Shown: positions 1 through 8,795 of the stretch, in pieces
Numbering within the stretch: the first letter of the stretch is position 1
Layout of the letters: the number at the start of each line of letters is the position of its first letter
Source: CAYNUJ01 sp964621225
Lineage (GTDB): Bacteria; Bacteroidota; Ignavibacteria; Ignavibacteriales; Melioribacteraceae
Direction: 5' to 3'
Length of the DNA stretch: 29,563 nt
Assembly: GCA_964621225.1 (NCBI GenBank)
Contig: CAZULK010000021.1
Location: 1-29,563, forward strand
Notes under the pieces: model-generated
What the model was told of the DNA's origin: nothing
Databases searched by the model: none
The model's input: only the letters and a program-made list of their open reading frames with translations
Position numbers and translations under genes: made by a program

Positions 1-3000
1 TATATACGGACAATTCTATTTTGGATGCTACCGGGATTGCCACTTTGATTATCGTCTCGGGATTGAACGGATTGGGATAATTTTGCGATAATTCAAAATT
101 TGTAGGAATTTGCTTTTTATCTTCTTTTATTCCCGTTACCAGAATTGCGGGACCGTTTTGCACCGGACCACCATTAATAGAGTAACTTGTGGTTACCACT
201 GCACTTCCCAATGCATTATTCCCCAAATTGAAGACTAAATTGCTTAGATTGAATGATCCATTCCCATTTGCCGGAGCGATATAGTTTAATACCGTTCTAC
301 CCGGCTGGGTTTCGCTTGCTGTTACGAAATTACCCATCTTAAGCAGAGTTGTTGAATATGATGCAAAACTGAGTTGATCCGGGTCATACTCAACAGTTAC
401 TTGAACAGAACTGACATTCTCTCCACCACTTAATCCGATTGGAATAATGACCGAACCGTCATCTTCCTCATCGTCATCACCGTCTTCATCATCAAAATCA
501 AGATCATCATTATCTACATCACCGTGGTGTTCATCATCGTCATCATCGGATCTGAACACACCTGTTTGAATGTATGACAATAAATCGGAACAATCTTCTG
601 TATCTATATCATCATCGTCATCCACATCGGAATTGTCGAATTCTTCTTCTGAAAGTTCGCTGTGATCATCATCTTCCGATTCATTCGAAACAATAATTAA
701 ATCGGAGATGTCAACTTCTCCGTCCAAATTAGCATCGCCTTCTCCTGCGTTTGCAGAACCTTCGGAAGTGAAAGTAATTATTCCAATGTCGGAGTGTTCA
801 AGTTCGTTGTTCAAACCGGATTTGAATGACGTTGCATATACGGCACTCAAGCCACCGCCTGATAATTCTTCCTTAACTTTGAAAGTCAAATAAAATAAAT
901 TGCCTTCGGTCGTAATAGGCTCACCTGCAATGGCTCTGAAGCTCAATCTACCCGGGGTAGAAGTATTGGAATAAATTGTCCATCCGGAAAGGAGTTCGCC
1001 GTAATTGCCTGCCTGATATTCCAGTTCATTCTGATTGTACACCAAAGTTCCTTCTAGTCTGTTTATTTCTACATCTCCGTCCGGAACAAGTTTTACAGCC
1101 AGAGTTGTGGAACCTCCTATATGAATGGTTTTATCTTCTATTACAATTGATGCATTGCCGGAAGATGCATTAATTCCGTTAGTTGTCCTACTCAATCCGC
1201 TTTGAGTTGCGAACCATAGATCGACACCGTCGAATGATACAGAGTTAATAATATTTGGTGATCCCATATGGTTTACTGAAAGGTATTGTGAGAAATTCTC
1301 TCCGTCATAAACATATAAACCGTGATCATAGTTGCCGATGAATAATTTGTCGTTTTTATATAATAAAGATGTTATAGGTTGAGCCGATACATGAGCCGAA
1401 AGATTTTCCCATGTTTCGTTTTCCAAATCATATTCATAAAGTCCGCTGTTCCAGGTTCCAACAAATATTTTTGAAGAACCGGAAGCCAAAGCAGTAATTA
1501 TATCTCCTGTTAAACCGGAATTATCTTTGGTGAATACGTTCCACGTTGTTCCGCCGTCTGTTGTGTAAGCTAAACCATAATCCGATCCCGCCCAAACGTT
1601 TCCGTCTTCGTCAACGTGAACACACCGGCTGTTTCCGCCGGGGAAATCGGAATTGGATGTATTGTAATTTGTGAACTCTTTTGAATCGAGATCAAATTTA
1701 GATACTCCCGAATTATGTGCGATCCATAAAAATTCTTTGTTTCCGGATGACTGGTAAGAAAATCCGTGTATCTTTGATCCGGTGAATGATCCAAAAGTTG
1801 TTGAGGGATCGTATTTTGTATATGTATCTTCGGTTGAATCATAGTAGAAGAATCCATGTCCGTTCGAACCTGCAACCCAATCTCCCGAATAATCACCTGA
1901 TTCGAGCTTGAATATTTTTGTAAATGCATTTGTTGTGAATTCATCTACATTGTCAGAATTCAATTCAGTCCAACTTTCATCACTTCTCTTAAATATTCCT
2001 ATGCCTTTTGAATTGAATGCCGCATAAATTTTATCTTTCTCCGCCCAAACGTCGGTAATAAAGTTTTCGGGAATCGAGGAATTTTGACCGTTGTATTGGT
2101 AAAAGCTGTAAGCACTGCCGGGTAATGGTTCTTCGGAAAAATATACTTTTGCTTTTGTCGAGAGACATGAAACTACGGGATAGTTTGTTACCAATGTTTG
2201 AGCATTGGGATATTTGAATCTTGATGCCGGGGGAAGAATTGCTTGGAAAGATTCGGCGGTAATCTCAATCGAAGATTCGTTTGCACTTTGTTCAACTGTA
2301 AACACTAATGCTCCCGAAGCATCTGTCTTTCCGCTTTCGGGGGAGATATTTCCACCATCCGATTCCAAGAATACCTCCGCATCTTCAAGCGGATTCCCTT
2401 CCGCATCCCGCATAAATACAGTGAATGTGCCGGTTGCACCATTCATCAATAGAAGATTGGAAGGGCGAATTTCGAAAGTAATTTCCGAAGATGTGTTTTT
2501 ATCCTCGGCATCAGCAATTATTTCCAAAGCTCTATCTTTTATTCTATCATTGTTTGAAATATCCGAAGGATCAAATCCATCGGAGAAATGCCATATAGCG
2601 GCTTGCACTGCAGCAGCCTCCTCACGTTCTCTATCAAGTTGCCCGTTCTCACCGGTAAATTCCAAATTGGGATAATAGTTATTAACTATATAATTTATTT
2701 TTCCGGAAATTACTTTATCGAACTCATATTCTTTGTTGAATCTAAGCCAATGACTAATATCCACGCAGTAGAACGTAGTGGAGTGATCGTTGACATAACC
2801 TAAAAATGTTCCCGCCCAAAGAGAAGAGTGACCTGCAAAAGGTGGTGAAACTCTGAATGATTTGCCCACTAAGATTTTTTTAATCGTTACATTGCAATTG
2901 CTGGAAACTTCTTGTGGAGTATATTGAACATTACCGGTAAAGAGTGAATTGTTATACTGTCCCTCACCGCTTAAACTATAGACTATTGTATTTCCGTAAA

Positions 3001-3739
3001 TTACTCCCGAATTAAATTTTGTGTCTGCAAATGGAGCTAAAATACTTCCTTTAACCTCTATTCCCGAAATAGAAATTTTAGATGCTTCGAAAAAGTTATA
3101 AACAACTTTGGTTTGGTCTCCACCGTTTAAGGTTAATCCACCGCTCCAATTAACCGAGTCACCGGATATGTTCACCAAAACGGTTGCTCCCACTGGAGAG
3201 ATGATTTCTATATTATTCGCTGAGTTCAATTCATCTTCAGTTACATCGAATACGTTGAGAGCGGGATCACTTCCTGAAAGAGTAATTTTATTATTAACGA
3301 TACTTTTCGAACCATTAGCTGCGATCGTTTGCCATTGTCTGGAGATATCTCCCGCCAATAAAGAGAGCGCCGGAAAATCTAATGGATTGCCCTTAACAAG
3401 TTCGCCTTGAGGTATATCGAGGGATGTTGTACTGGCAAATTCGCCGTACACTACGTTTCCGTTATAGACCACGCCCGAATTATAAAATAATGAATCTCCT
3501 ACAACGAGAATATTTTCCGGTGGGCTGGCTAAATTAAGTTGGTCACCTATGCTGAAGCCATTGGAAAATCTTCCCGTGCCTCCAACGGCTATTTTACCTT
3601 GTGCATCGGCAGACTTAAGATTTGCATTCTGCAACACAAATACATTGTAATCTCCAATTGTGCCGAAATTTGTATAAGTCCCGTTTTGGGCAACTATCAT
3701 GTTCAAAAACAAAAACGATAGAAGTAAAGCTTTTTTCAT
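1..3739 (-). CDS. Giant T9SS-secreted multidomain surface protein with thioester domain, 3' end outside window
   Basis: The minus strand reads open without a stop from ATG 3739-3737 (GAAGGGA ribosome binding site upstream) to the window edge, giving 1246 visible residues. Residues 1-17 are a signal peptide (MKKALLLSFL...IVA). About 22-285 match a choice-of-anchor A domain (DYNVFVLQ, GKIAVGG). About 295-410 look like a thioester domain: Cys325 in FYCVDISHW and Gln379 in VQAAIWHFSDG. About 417-502 are Ig/invasin-like. About 560-850 are a two-component-regulator-type beta-propeller. About 863-993 are cohesin-like. About 998-1058 are a dockerin-like pair of calcium loops (DANLDGEVDISD and DVDDDDDIDTED), followed by a D/E-rich stretch (1061-1094) and a second cohesin-like domain. 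From about 1213 the T9SS sorting domain begins (QNYPNPFNP) and is cut by the edge. I infer an exported, surface-attached adhesin or matrix protein. Its ligand is unknown. Confidence 0.9.
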   Translation of the reverse strand, partial: MKKALLLSFLFLNMIVAQNGTYTNFGTIGDYNVFVLQNANLKSADAQGKIAVGGTGRFSNGFSIGDQLNLASPPENILVVGDSLFYNSGVVYNGNVVYGEFASTTSLDIPQGELVKGNPLDFPALSLLAGDISRQWQTIAANGSKSIVNNKITLSGSDPALNVFDVTEDELNSANNIEIISPVGATVLVNISGDSVNWSGGLTLNGGDQTKVVYNFFEASKISISGIEVKGSILAPFADTKFNSGVIYGNTIVYSLSGEGQYNNSLFTGNVQYTPQEVSSNCNVTIKKILVGKSFRVSPPFAGHSSLWAGTFLGYVNDHSTTFYCVDISHWLRFNKEYEFDKVISGKINYIVNNYYPNLEFTGENGQLDREREEAAAVQAAIWHFSDGFDPSDISNNDRIKDRALEIIADAEDKNTSSEITFEIRPSNLLLMNGATGTFTVFMRDAEGNPLEDAEVFLESDGGNISPESGKTDASGALVFTVEQSANESSIEITAESFQAILPPASRFKYPNAQTLVTNYPVVSCLSTKAKVYFSEEPLPGSAYSFYQYNGQNSSIPENFITDVWAEKDKIYAAFNSKGIGIFKRSDESWTELNSDNVDEFTTNAFTKIFKLESGDYSGDWVAGSNGHGFFYYDSTEDTYTKYDPSTTFGSFTGSKIHGFSYQSSGNKEFLWIAHNSGVSKFDLDSKEFTNYNTSNSDFPGGNSRCVHVDEDGNVWAGSDYGLAYTTDGGTTWNVFTKDNSGLTGDIITALASGSSKIFVGTWNSGLYEYDLENETWENLSAHVSAQPITSLLYKNDKLFIGNYDHGLYVYDGENFSQYLSVNHMGSPNIINSVSFDGVDLWFATQSGLSRTTNGINASSGNASIVIEDKTIHIGGSTTLAVKLVPDGDVEINRLEGTLVYNQNELEYQAGNYGELLSGWTIYSNTSTPGRLSFRAIAGEPITTEGNLFYLTFKVKEELSGGGLSAVYATSFKSGLNNELEHSDIGIITFTSEGSANAGEGDANLDGEVDISDLIIVSNESEDDDHSELSEEEFDNSDVDDDDDIDTEDCSDLLSYIQTGVFRSDDDDDEHHGDVDNDDLDFDDEDGDDDEEDDGSVIIPIGLSGGENVSSVQVTVEYDPDQLSFASYSTTLLKMGNFVTASETQPGRTVLNYIAPANGNGSFNLSNLVFNLGNNALGSAVVTTSYSINGGPVQNGPAILVTGIKEDKKQIPTNFELSQNYPNPFNPETIIKVAIPVASKIELSVY

Positions 3740-4058
3740 TTTATTCCCTTCTTTTTATTAACAAAATTGCAAATTTTTATTTTCGAATACAAGAATTTCT
3801 AGATTTGATGAAAACCAAATTATTTCTAATTCTTTTTCTTGTCCATTCCGGTAATCGTGAAATCATTACTACAGCCAGAACCAGAATTGCGGCTTGAACA
3901 TACTCCATCCCTGGAAACATGTAAATCTCCTTTGTTTTCATTAATTATCGATAAAAACGAAAATATTTAAAGGGATGACTAATCTTTTTTATTTTGTAAA
4001 AATAAATCAATTTGTTAGATTTTTATTATCATTATGAAAGATTAAATAGAAAGGTGTT
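3740..4058. other. Divergent intergenic region
   Basis: This 319-base stretch separates the minus-strand surface locus from the plus-strand bshB1 run, so it must hold start signals for both directions. The 47-codon frame occupies 3777-3920. The remaining 138 bases (3921-4058) are strongly A+T-rich and show no convincing -35/-10 pair, no sigma-54 motif and no long inverted repeat that I can support. Confidence 0.6.
3777..3920 (-). CDS. Candidate 47-aa single-pass membrane protein
   Basis: This small open frame starts at ATG 3920-3918 and stops at TAA 3779-3777. An AGGAG motif sits six bases before the ATG, as good as any ribosome binding site in the window. The product begins MFPGMEYVQAAILVLAVVMI, one hydrophobic helix at about residues 8-21, followed by a basic segment (RLPEWTRKRIR) that would stay in the cytoplasm by the positive-inside rule. 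It lies 38 bases upstream of the giant surface-protein gene on the same strand, so the two may be co-transcribed. I recognise no family. It could be a real small membrane protein, a translated leader, or chance; the ribosome binding site and amphipathic layout favour a gene. Confidence 0.45.
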   Translation of the reverse strand: MFPGMEYVQAAILVLAVVMISRLPEWTRKRIRNNLVFIKSRNSCIRK

Positions 4059-4772
4059 ATGAGAGTTGTAGTTTTTGCTGCTCATCCCGACGATGCAGAA
4101 ATTGGAATGGCCGGAACAATTGCCAAGTTTTCCTCACAAGGACACGAAGTAATTTTGTGTGATTTTACAAAAGGGGAAATGGGAACCCGTGGAGATGAGT
4201 TTACCAGGAAAGAAGAAGCGGAACGTTCTGCAGAAATTCTTGGCGTTAAAGAAAGGATAAATCTTGGTTTGCCCGACTGTGGATTGCAGAACAACGAAGA
4301 TTATGTTAAAAAGGCTGTGGATGTTATAAGGAAATACAGACCCAAAATTATCTTCACTGTTTATTTTAAGGATAGACATCCCGATCATGTTGCAGCCGGA
4401 GAAATTGTTAAACGTGCTTATTTTTTAAGTGGAGTTGCAAAATATAAAACCAATTCAGAATATGAAGCATATAGGCCGACAAAATTATTCTACTATCCTT
4501 TGTCTTATGAATTCGAACCCAGTTTTGTTGTGGATATTAGTGAATTCATCGATACAAAGATGAAGGCTATTCAAGCTTTTTCTTCTCAATTTTATAATCC
4601 TGAAAGTAATGAACCTGAAACGCTCATTAGCTCTAAAATGTTTTGGGAATATCTTAGAGCAAGAGCAAGAGTTGCGGGTTTTAAAATAAGAAAAGAGTAT
4701 GGCGAAAGCTTTATAACGGAAGAGAATATTGAACTGGATATAGAAAGTCTTTTTATTCAGGGAGGAAATTAG
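4059..4772 (+). CDS. bshB1: Bacillithiol biosynthesis deacetylase BshB1
   Basis: This 237-residue protein belongs to the LmbE/PIG-L zinc deacetylases. The N-terminal AHPDDAEIG (residues 8-16) supplies the zinc ligands His9 and Asp12 and the general base Asp11, and HPDH (107-110) supplies the third ligand, His110. The text from the start through GTRGDE and up to the C-terminal GESF matches BshB1, which removes the acetyl group from N-acetylglucosaminyl-malate in the second step of bacillithiol synthesis. It acts in the cytoplasm. The start ATG follows AAAGGTG. The next gene begins on the base after its stop, so it heads a co-transcribed run. No bshA or bshC is visible in the window. A related sugar deacetylase cannot be fully excluded. 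Confidence 0.88.
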   Translation: MRVVVFAAHPDDAEIGMAGTIAKFSSQGHEVILCDFTKGEMGTRGDEFTRKEEAERSAEILGVKERINLGLPDCGLQNNEDYVKKAVDVIRKYRPKIIFTVYFKDRHPDHVAAGEIVKRAYFLSGVAKYKTNSEYEAYRPTKLFYYPLSYEFEPSFVVDISEFIDTKMKAIQAFSSQFYNPESNEPETLISSKMFWEYLRARARVAGFKIRKEYGESFITEENIELDIESLFIQGGN

Positions 4773-5639
4773 ATGAAGATAGGATTTTTTGGAACCGGTT
4801 TGATGGGCGAACCGATGGCTAAAAGATTATTGGATGCTTATGGCAGCTTAGGTGTTTTCAACAGAACAAAAGAGAAAACTAAAAAATTATCAGAAGCCGG
4901 AGCAATTGTTTTCGATAATGCTGAATCACTAGTCGATTATTCCGATGTGATAATATGTATGCTCTCGGAAATTGATGCTATTGTCAATGTCTTTCTCGGA
5001 ATACCGAAAGATTCGTACAAAGGAAAAACATTCATAAATATGAGCACTATCGCTCCGGCAGAAAGCTTGAATCTTGCGGAATTTTTTACAGATGCAGGCT
5101 GTGAGTTTATCGAAGCACCGGTATTGGGTAGCATTCCACAGGTTGTTGCCGGAGAATTAATTATTATGGTAAGCTCTCCGGAAAAATCATTCGAGCAGTA
5201 CTCTGAAATTTTCAATCACCTCGGAAAAAAGGTGGTTTTTATGGGTGATTATTCAAAGGCATCTGCAATTAAGCTTGCCCTCAACCAGCTGATTGCAACC
5301 CTAACGACAGCATTCTCGATGAGTTTGGGATTCGTAAGAGAAAGTAACGTTGACGTTGATATATTCATGGATATTCTCCGGAACAGTGCCTTATACGCCC
5401 CAACATTCGATAAGAAACTGGATAGGATGTTAAATTGGGATTTTAGCAATCCTAATTTTCCTCTCAAGCATCTACTGAAAGATGTCCACTTGATGATTGA
5501 TTCTTTTATGAAAAAAGACATTAACGTAGATACGCTGTTTGGTGTTGAAAGCGTTATTAGAGCGGGCTTGGAGGAAGGGCATTCCGATGAGGATTATTCT
5601 TCGCTTTATGCAGCCGTTCACAAAAAGAAAGAGAATTGA
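4773..5639 (+). CDS. NAD(P)-dependent beta-hydroxyacid dehydrogenase (GLYR/HIBADH family)
   Basis: This 288-residue oxidoreductase starts with a Rossmann dinucleotide motif (GFFGTGLMGEPMAKRL, residues 4-19). It has the substrate loop APVLGS (115-120) and the catalytic lysine Lys167 in KLALNQL. The APVLGS form resembles the glyoxylate/succinic semialdehyde reductase branch more than true 3-hydroxyisobutyrate dehydrogenases. It would reduce a small aldehyde or 2-oxoacid with NAD(P)H in the cytoplasm. Its ATG directly abuts the bshB1 stop, with GGAGG inside the end of bshB1 as ribosome binding site, and its stop overlaps the TTG start of the kinase gene. The exact substrate cannot be read from sequence. 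Confidence 0.87.
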   Translation: MKIGFFGTGLMGEPMAKRLLDAYGSLGVFNRTKEKTKKLSEAGAIVFDNAESLVDYSDVIICMLSEIDAIVNVFLGIPKDSYKGKTFINMSTIAPAESLNLAEFFTDAGCEFIEAPVLGSIPQVVAGELIIMVSSPEKSFEQYSEIFNHLGKKVVFMGDYSKASAIKLALNQLIATLTTAFSMSLGFVRESNVDVDIFMDILRNSALYAPTFDKKLDRMLNWDFSNPNFPLKHLLKDVHLMIDSFMKKDINVDTLFGVESVIRAGLEEGHSDEDYSSLYAAVHKKKEN

Positions 5640-8600
5640 ATAAGCGAAAACAGATAAAATACCATCCGGAAAAGAATCGGAAAACTTCGTGGAGCTATTT
5701 TCCCGAATCCAGACTAGGTATATTCCGTAAATTTTTAATCTCATTTCTTCTCATTGCAATATTACCCCTGTTTATTTTCGGAGTCTATTCTTATTGGTCA
5801 ATAAGTTCGGTGGGTAAAAGTGCGGTAGAAAATATAAGAATTTCGATTGATAATAAAACCCGCGAGGCAATAGAACTCCAGGCTGCAATAGTTGCGGAAA
5901 GAGTAAAAGAATTTATGAACGCCAGAGTGGAGGATGCCCTTTATTTATCGGGTCTGAAAATAGATGCCAAAAATTATTCAATGTTTTATTCCGGGAAAAA
6001 GTCACTTGTATGGCTTCCGGATGGAACGGGCAACAGGCAATCGGGGATAAAGAAAAGTGTTTTTCTTTATAAGGAGATCAGTTTCTTCGATAAAACCGGA
6101 CAAGAAAAATTAAAGATTAAAAATGGGAAGATTGTCTCCGGTAGTAAATTGAAAAATATTTCCATTCCACAAAACACAACTTATAAAGGGGAAACTTATT
6201 TTGATGGATTAAAAAATTTGCAACCTGGGCAAGTATACATTTCCCACCTGAATGGATTTTTCGTAACTCCAAAAGAACAGTTCCCTGAAGAAGAGGACGC
6301 AAAAAATTTCGATGTAAAAAAATATTACGACGGTGTTATTAGAATAATTACTCCTAAAGTGGTTAACGGAAGTGTTATTGGTTATGTCCAACTGGCGCTG
6401 GATCATATTCATTTGATGGAATTTACACAACATACTTTGCCGAACAGCAAAGATAAAATAGTATTCCCCGATTACAATTCTGGGGATTATGCTTTCATGT
6501 TCGACGATGAGGGTTGGATTATTACTCATCCAAAATTTTGGGATATTCGCGGATTTGATAACAATGGAAATCCGGTACCTGCATACACAAAAAATACTCC
6601 GAAAGAAATTATTGAGAAAGGATTTATTCCATTTAATTTGGATAGTGCGGGGTTTATTCATCCTAATTATCCGCTTGTAGCTTCCGAAATAAGGAAACAT
6701 AATACCGGTTCTGTAATAACCAAAAACGTTGGTGGAATATTGAAAGTGATGGCTTATGCCCCGATTGAATTAAACAATCCGCCATACGATAAATTCGGTA
6801 TTTTCGGAGGGATAACGATAGGATCAGAAATTCACAGATTCAGAGGTTCTGCCGAAATAGTTGCCAATGAATTAAAAAACAAATTGACTCTCTTTATTGA
6901 TGATTTAACATTATTCGTAATTTTAACTTCTTCAATCATTATAATCATTGCATGGTTTTTCTCAAAGAGTTTTAGCGAACCGATTAGGAAATTAACCGGT
7001 GTTGTTAAAAAATACGCCGACGGAGACTGGGATACCAAGGCTGAAATTAAGAGGAACGATGAAATTGGCACCCTGTCCGATTCATTCAATGTAATGGCTT
7101 ACGAATTGAAGAAAAACAGGGAGGAGTTACTTAATTCATTTTATGAACTGAGTGAATCGAAAGAGCAAATAGAACAATATGCAGGTAAGCTCGAATACCA
7201 ATTGAAAATATTTTCTGCCATCCAAAAAATTAGTAATCTGCTTGGTACAACATTCGACTTCGAAGCAATAATAAAAGAGATATTACGGAATTGTGTGGAA
7301 GCAATAGGTTACGACCGTGCAATTTTATATCTGATTGACGATGAAGGGAAATATTTGGAATACAAAGATTCATTCGGATTCTCTCCACAAAAAAGGAAGT
7401 TGGCATCCCGTTCAAAATATAATTTGAAACGGGCAGATTGCATCGAAACAAGAGTGGTTCGATTCGGTAGAATAATTTTTGTTGAAGATTTTGATAAATA
7501 TCCATTTGCCACTGAGTTGGATAGGAAAATTCATGAAATAGCGGAAAGTAATTCATTCGTATATGTACCCCTTAGAGCAAAGGAAAAAATTATAGGTGCT
7601 CTGGGTGCGGATAAAAGAATGTCCGGTGAAAAAATAAGCGAAGAAGATATCAATTCTCTTCAGGTTCTGGCTAATCAGGCAAGCAGGGTAATAGAAACCA
7701 CTATCCTTTACAGGGAGATAATAAAGCAAAGAAATTTCGTGAAAGATATATTCGATAATATGTTAAACGGAATTATTACTACTGATGGTAAAGGAATTAT
7801 AACCAGTTTTAACAATGCCGCTGCCAGAATTTTAGAGACGAATGATAATTTGGTTGGGAAAGATGTTGCTTATATTTTTGGAACGAACTCAACTCTATTG
7901 GAACAGATAACGGAAAAGTTGGATGAACAAGGTAGTTACAACGGGTATTCCCTTCCGCTCGAAATAAACGGTAAAACAAAATATTTGAATTTGAATATTA
8001 CCAGAACTAACTCTCCTACTGGCGAAGTTGAGTCTACCATCGCCGTTATACAAGACCAGACCGAAAGATATTATCTTGAAGAGCATGTGCGAAAGGTGGA
8101 CAGGTTGGTTTCCCTCGGAAAATTTGCTGCTGCTATAGCTCACGAGATAAGAAATCCCCTTACGGGTATAAGTTTGTTTTTGGATGACCTGCACGATAAG
8201 ATAGCCTCGGATAAAAATCTTTCCGGATTGATTCAAAATTCATTAGAAGAGATAAACCGGCTGGAAAATTTGATTGAGGAGATACTCCAATTTGCTTCTC
8301 CGGGTAAAGGTATAAGGAAAACCGCCAATATCAACGAGCTGCTAGAAAGAACAATAGAATTTGTTCGTAAAGAATTTGAAACTAAAAAAATAAAGTTGAT
8401 TGAAGAATACAAAAAGGACCTGCCGACTCTTGAATGCGAACCGGATAAATTGAGACAAGCTTTTTTAAATATATTGTTGAATGCGGAGAATGCTGTAGAT
8501 GAAAGTGGAACGGTGCTGATAAGAACTTCGGTCAGAAAATTACGTTTCTATGATAGCACGGAAACTAAAAATTACTTGACCGTGGAATTCGAAGACGACG

Positions 8601-8782
8601 GTCCCGGAATTGCCCCGGAAGAAAAGCAGCAGATATTTGAACCGTTCTTTTCCAAATCCCCACATGGTACGGGCTTGGGATTGTCAATAGTTCAAACTAT
8701 TATTTCCGAGCATGGAGGAAGGATTATAGCCGGAGAATCCTCTTTTGGCGGTGCAAGATTTTCTATTTATTTTCCAATCTAA
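5636..8782 (+). CDS. Membrane sensor histidine kinase (Cache-HAMP-GAF-PAS-HisKA-HATPase)
   Basis: This 1048-residue kinase has a first membrane helix at about 33-53 (FLISFLLIAILPLFIFGVYS), a periplasmic Cache-like sensor at about 55-420, a second helix at about 424-444 (LFVILTSSIIIIIAWFF), HAMP at about 445-500, GAF at about 523-690 and PAS at about 700-810. HisKA follows with the phospho-acceptor His836 in AAIAHEIRNPL, then a HATPase domain with N box (NILLNAENAV), DDGPGIAP, FEPFF and GTGLGLS. All catalytic boxes are intact. The start is TTG at 5636, overlapping the preceding stop; later in-frame ATGs would delete the first membrane helix. Thirteen bases downstream lies an NtrC-type regulator, its obvious partner. 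The large Cache domain suggests a small extracellular ligand, perhaps a substrate of the transporter operon downstream (inference). Confidence 0.93.
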   Translation: MNKRKQIKYHPEKNRKTSWSYFPESRLGIFRKFLISFLLIAILPLFIFGVYSYWSISSVGKSAVENIRISIDNKTREAIELQAAIVAERVKEFMNARVEDALYLSGLKIDAKNYSMFYSGKKSLVWLPDGTGNRQSGIKKSVFLYKEISFFDKTGQEKLKIKNGKIVSGSKLKNISIPQNTTYKGETYFDGLKNLQPGQVYISHLNGFFVTPKEQFPEEEDAKNFDVKKYYDGVIRIITPKVVNGSVIGYVQLALDHIHLMEFTQHTLPNSKDKIVFPDYNSGDYAFMFDDEGWIITHPKFWDIRGFDNNGNPVPAYTKNTPKEIIEKGFIPFNLDSAGFIHPNYPLVASEIRKHNTGSVITKNVGGILKVMAYAPIELNNPPYDKFGIFGGITIGSEIHRFRGSAEIVANELKNKLTLFIDDLTLFVILTSSIIIIIAWFFSKSFSEPIRKLTGVVKKYADGDWDTKAEIKRNDEIGTLSDSFNVMAYELKKNREELLNSFYELSESKEQIEQYAGKLEYQLKIFSAIQKISNLLGTTFDFEAIIKEILRNCVEAIGYDRAILYLIDDEGKYLEYKDSFGFSPQKRKLASRSKYNLKRADCIETRVVRFGRIIFVEDFDKYPFATELDRKIHEIAESNSFVYVPLRAKEKIIGALGADKRMSGEKISEEDINSLQVLANQASRVIETTILYREIIKQRNFVKDIFDNMLNGIITTDGKGIITSFNNAAARILETNDNLVGKDVAYIFGTNSTLLEQITEKLDEQGSYNGYSLPLEINGKTKYLNLNITRTNSPTGEVESTIAVIQDQTERYYLEEHVRKVDRLVSLGKFAAAIAHEIRNPLTGISLFLDDLHDKIASDKNLSGLIQNSLEEINRLENLIEEILQFASPGKGIRKTANINELLERTIEFVRKEFETKKIKLIEEYKKDLPTLECEPDKLRQAFLNILLNAENAVDESGTVLIRTSVRKLRFYDSTETKNYLTVEFEDDGPGIAPEEKQQIFEPFFSKSPHGTGLGLSIVQTIISEHGGRIIAGESSFGGARFSIYFPI

Positions 8783-8795
8783 ATTATGAATCTAT

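Noticed and set aside
446..680. Possible CRISPR or tandem repeat array in the TCA/TCG-rich stretch
   Set aside because: There are no regular spacers or constant repeat units; the pattern is explained by Asp/Glu codons in the minus-strand gene.
708..3410. Several plus-strand open frames of 60-156 codons opposite the giant surface gene
   Set aside because: They are Ser/Pro/Leu-rich shadows of the minus-strand frame, lack ribosome binding sites and show no family features, while the minus strand gives a continuous multidomain protein.
3960..4058. Bacteroidetes-type (TTTG / TAnnTTTG) or sigma-70 promoter upstream of bshB1
   Set aside because: Only partial matches (for example TCAATTTG, TTGTTA) with wrong spacing; AT-rich sequence produces such hits by chance.
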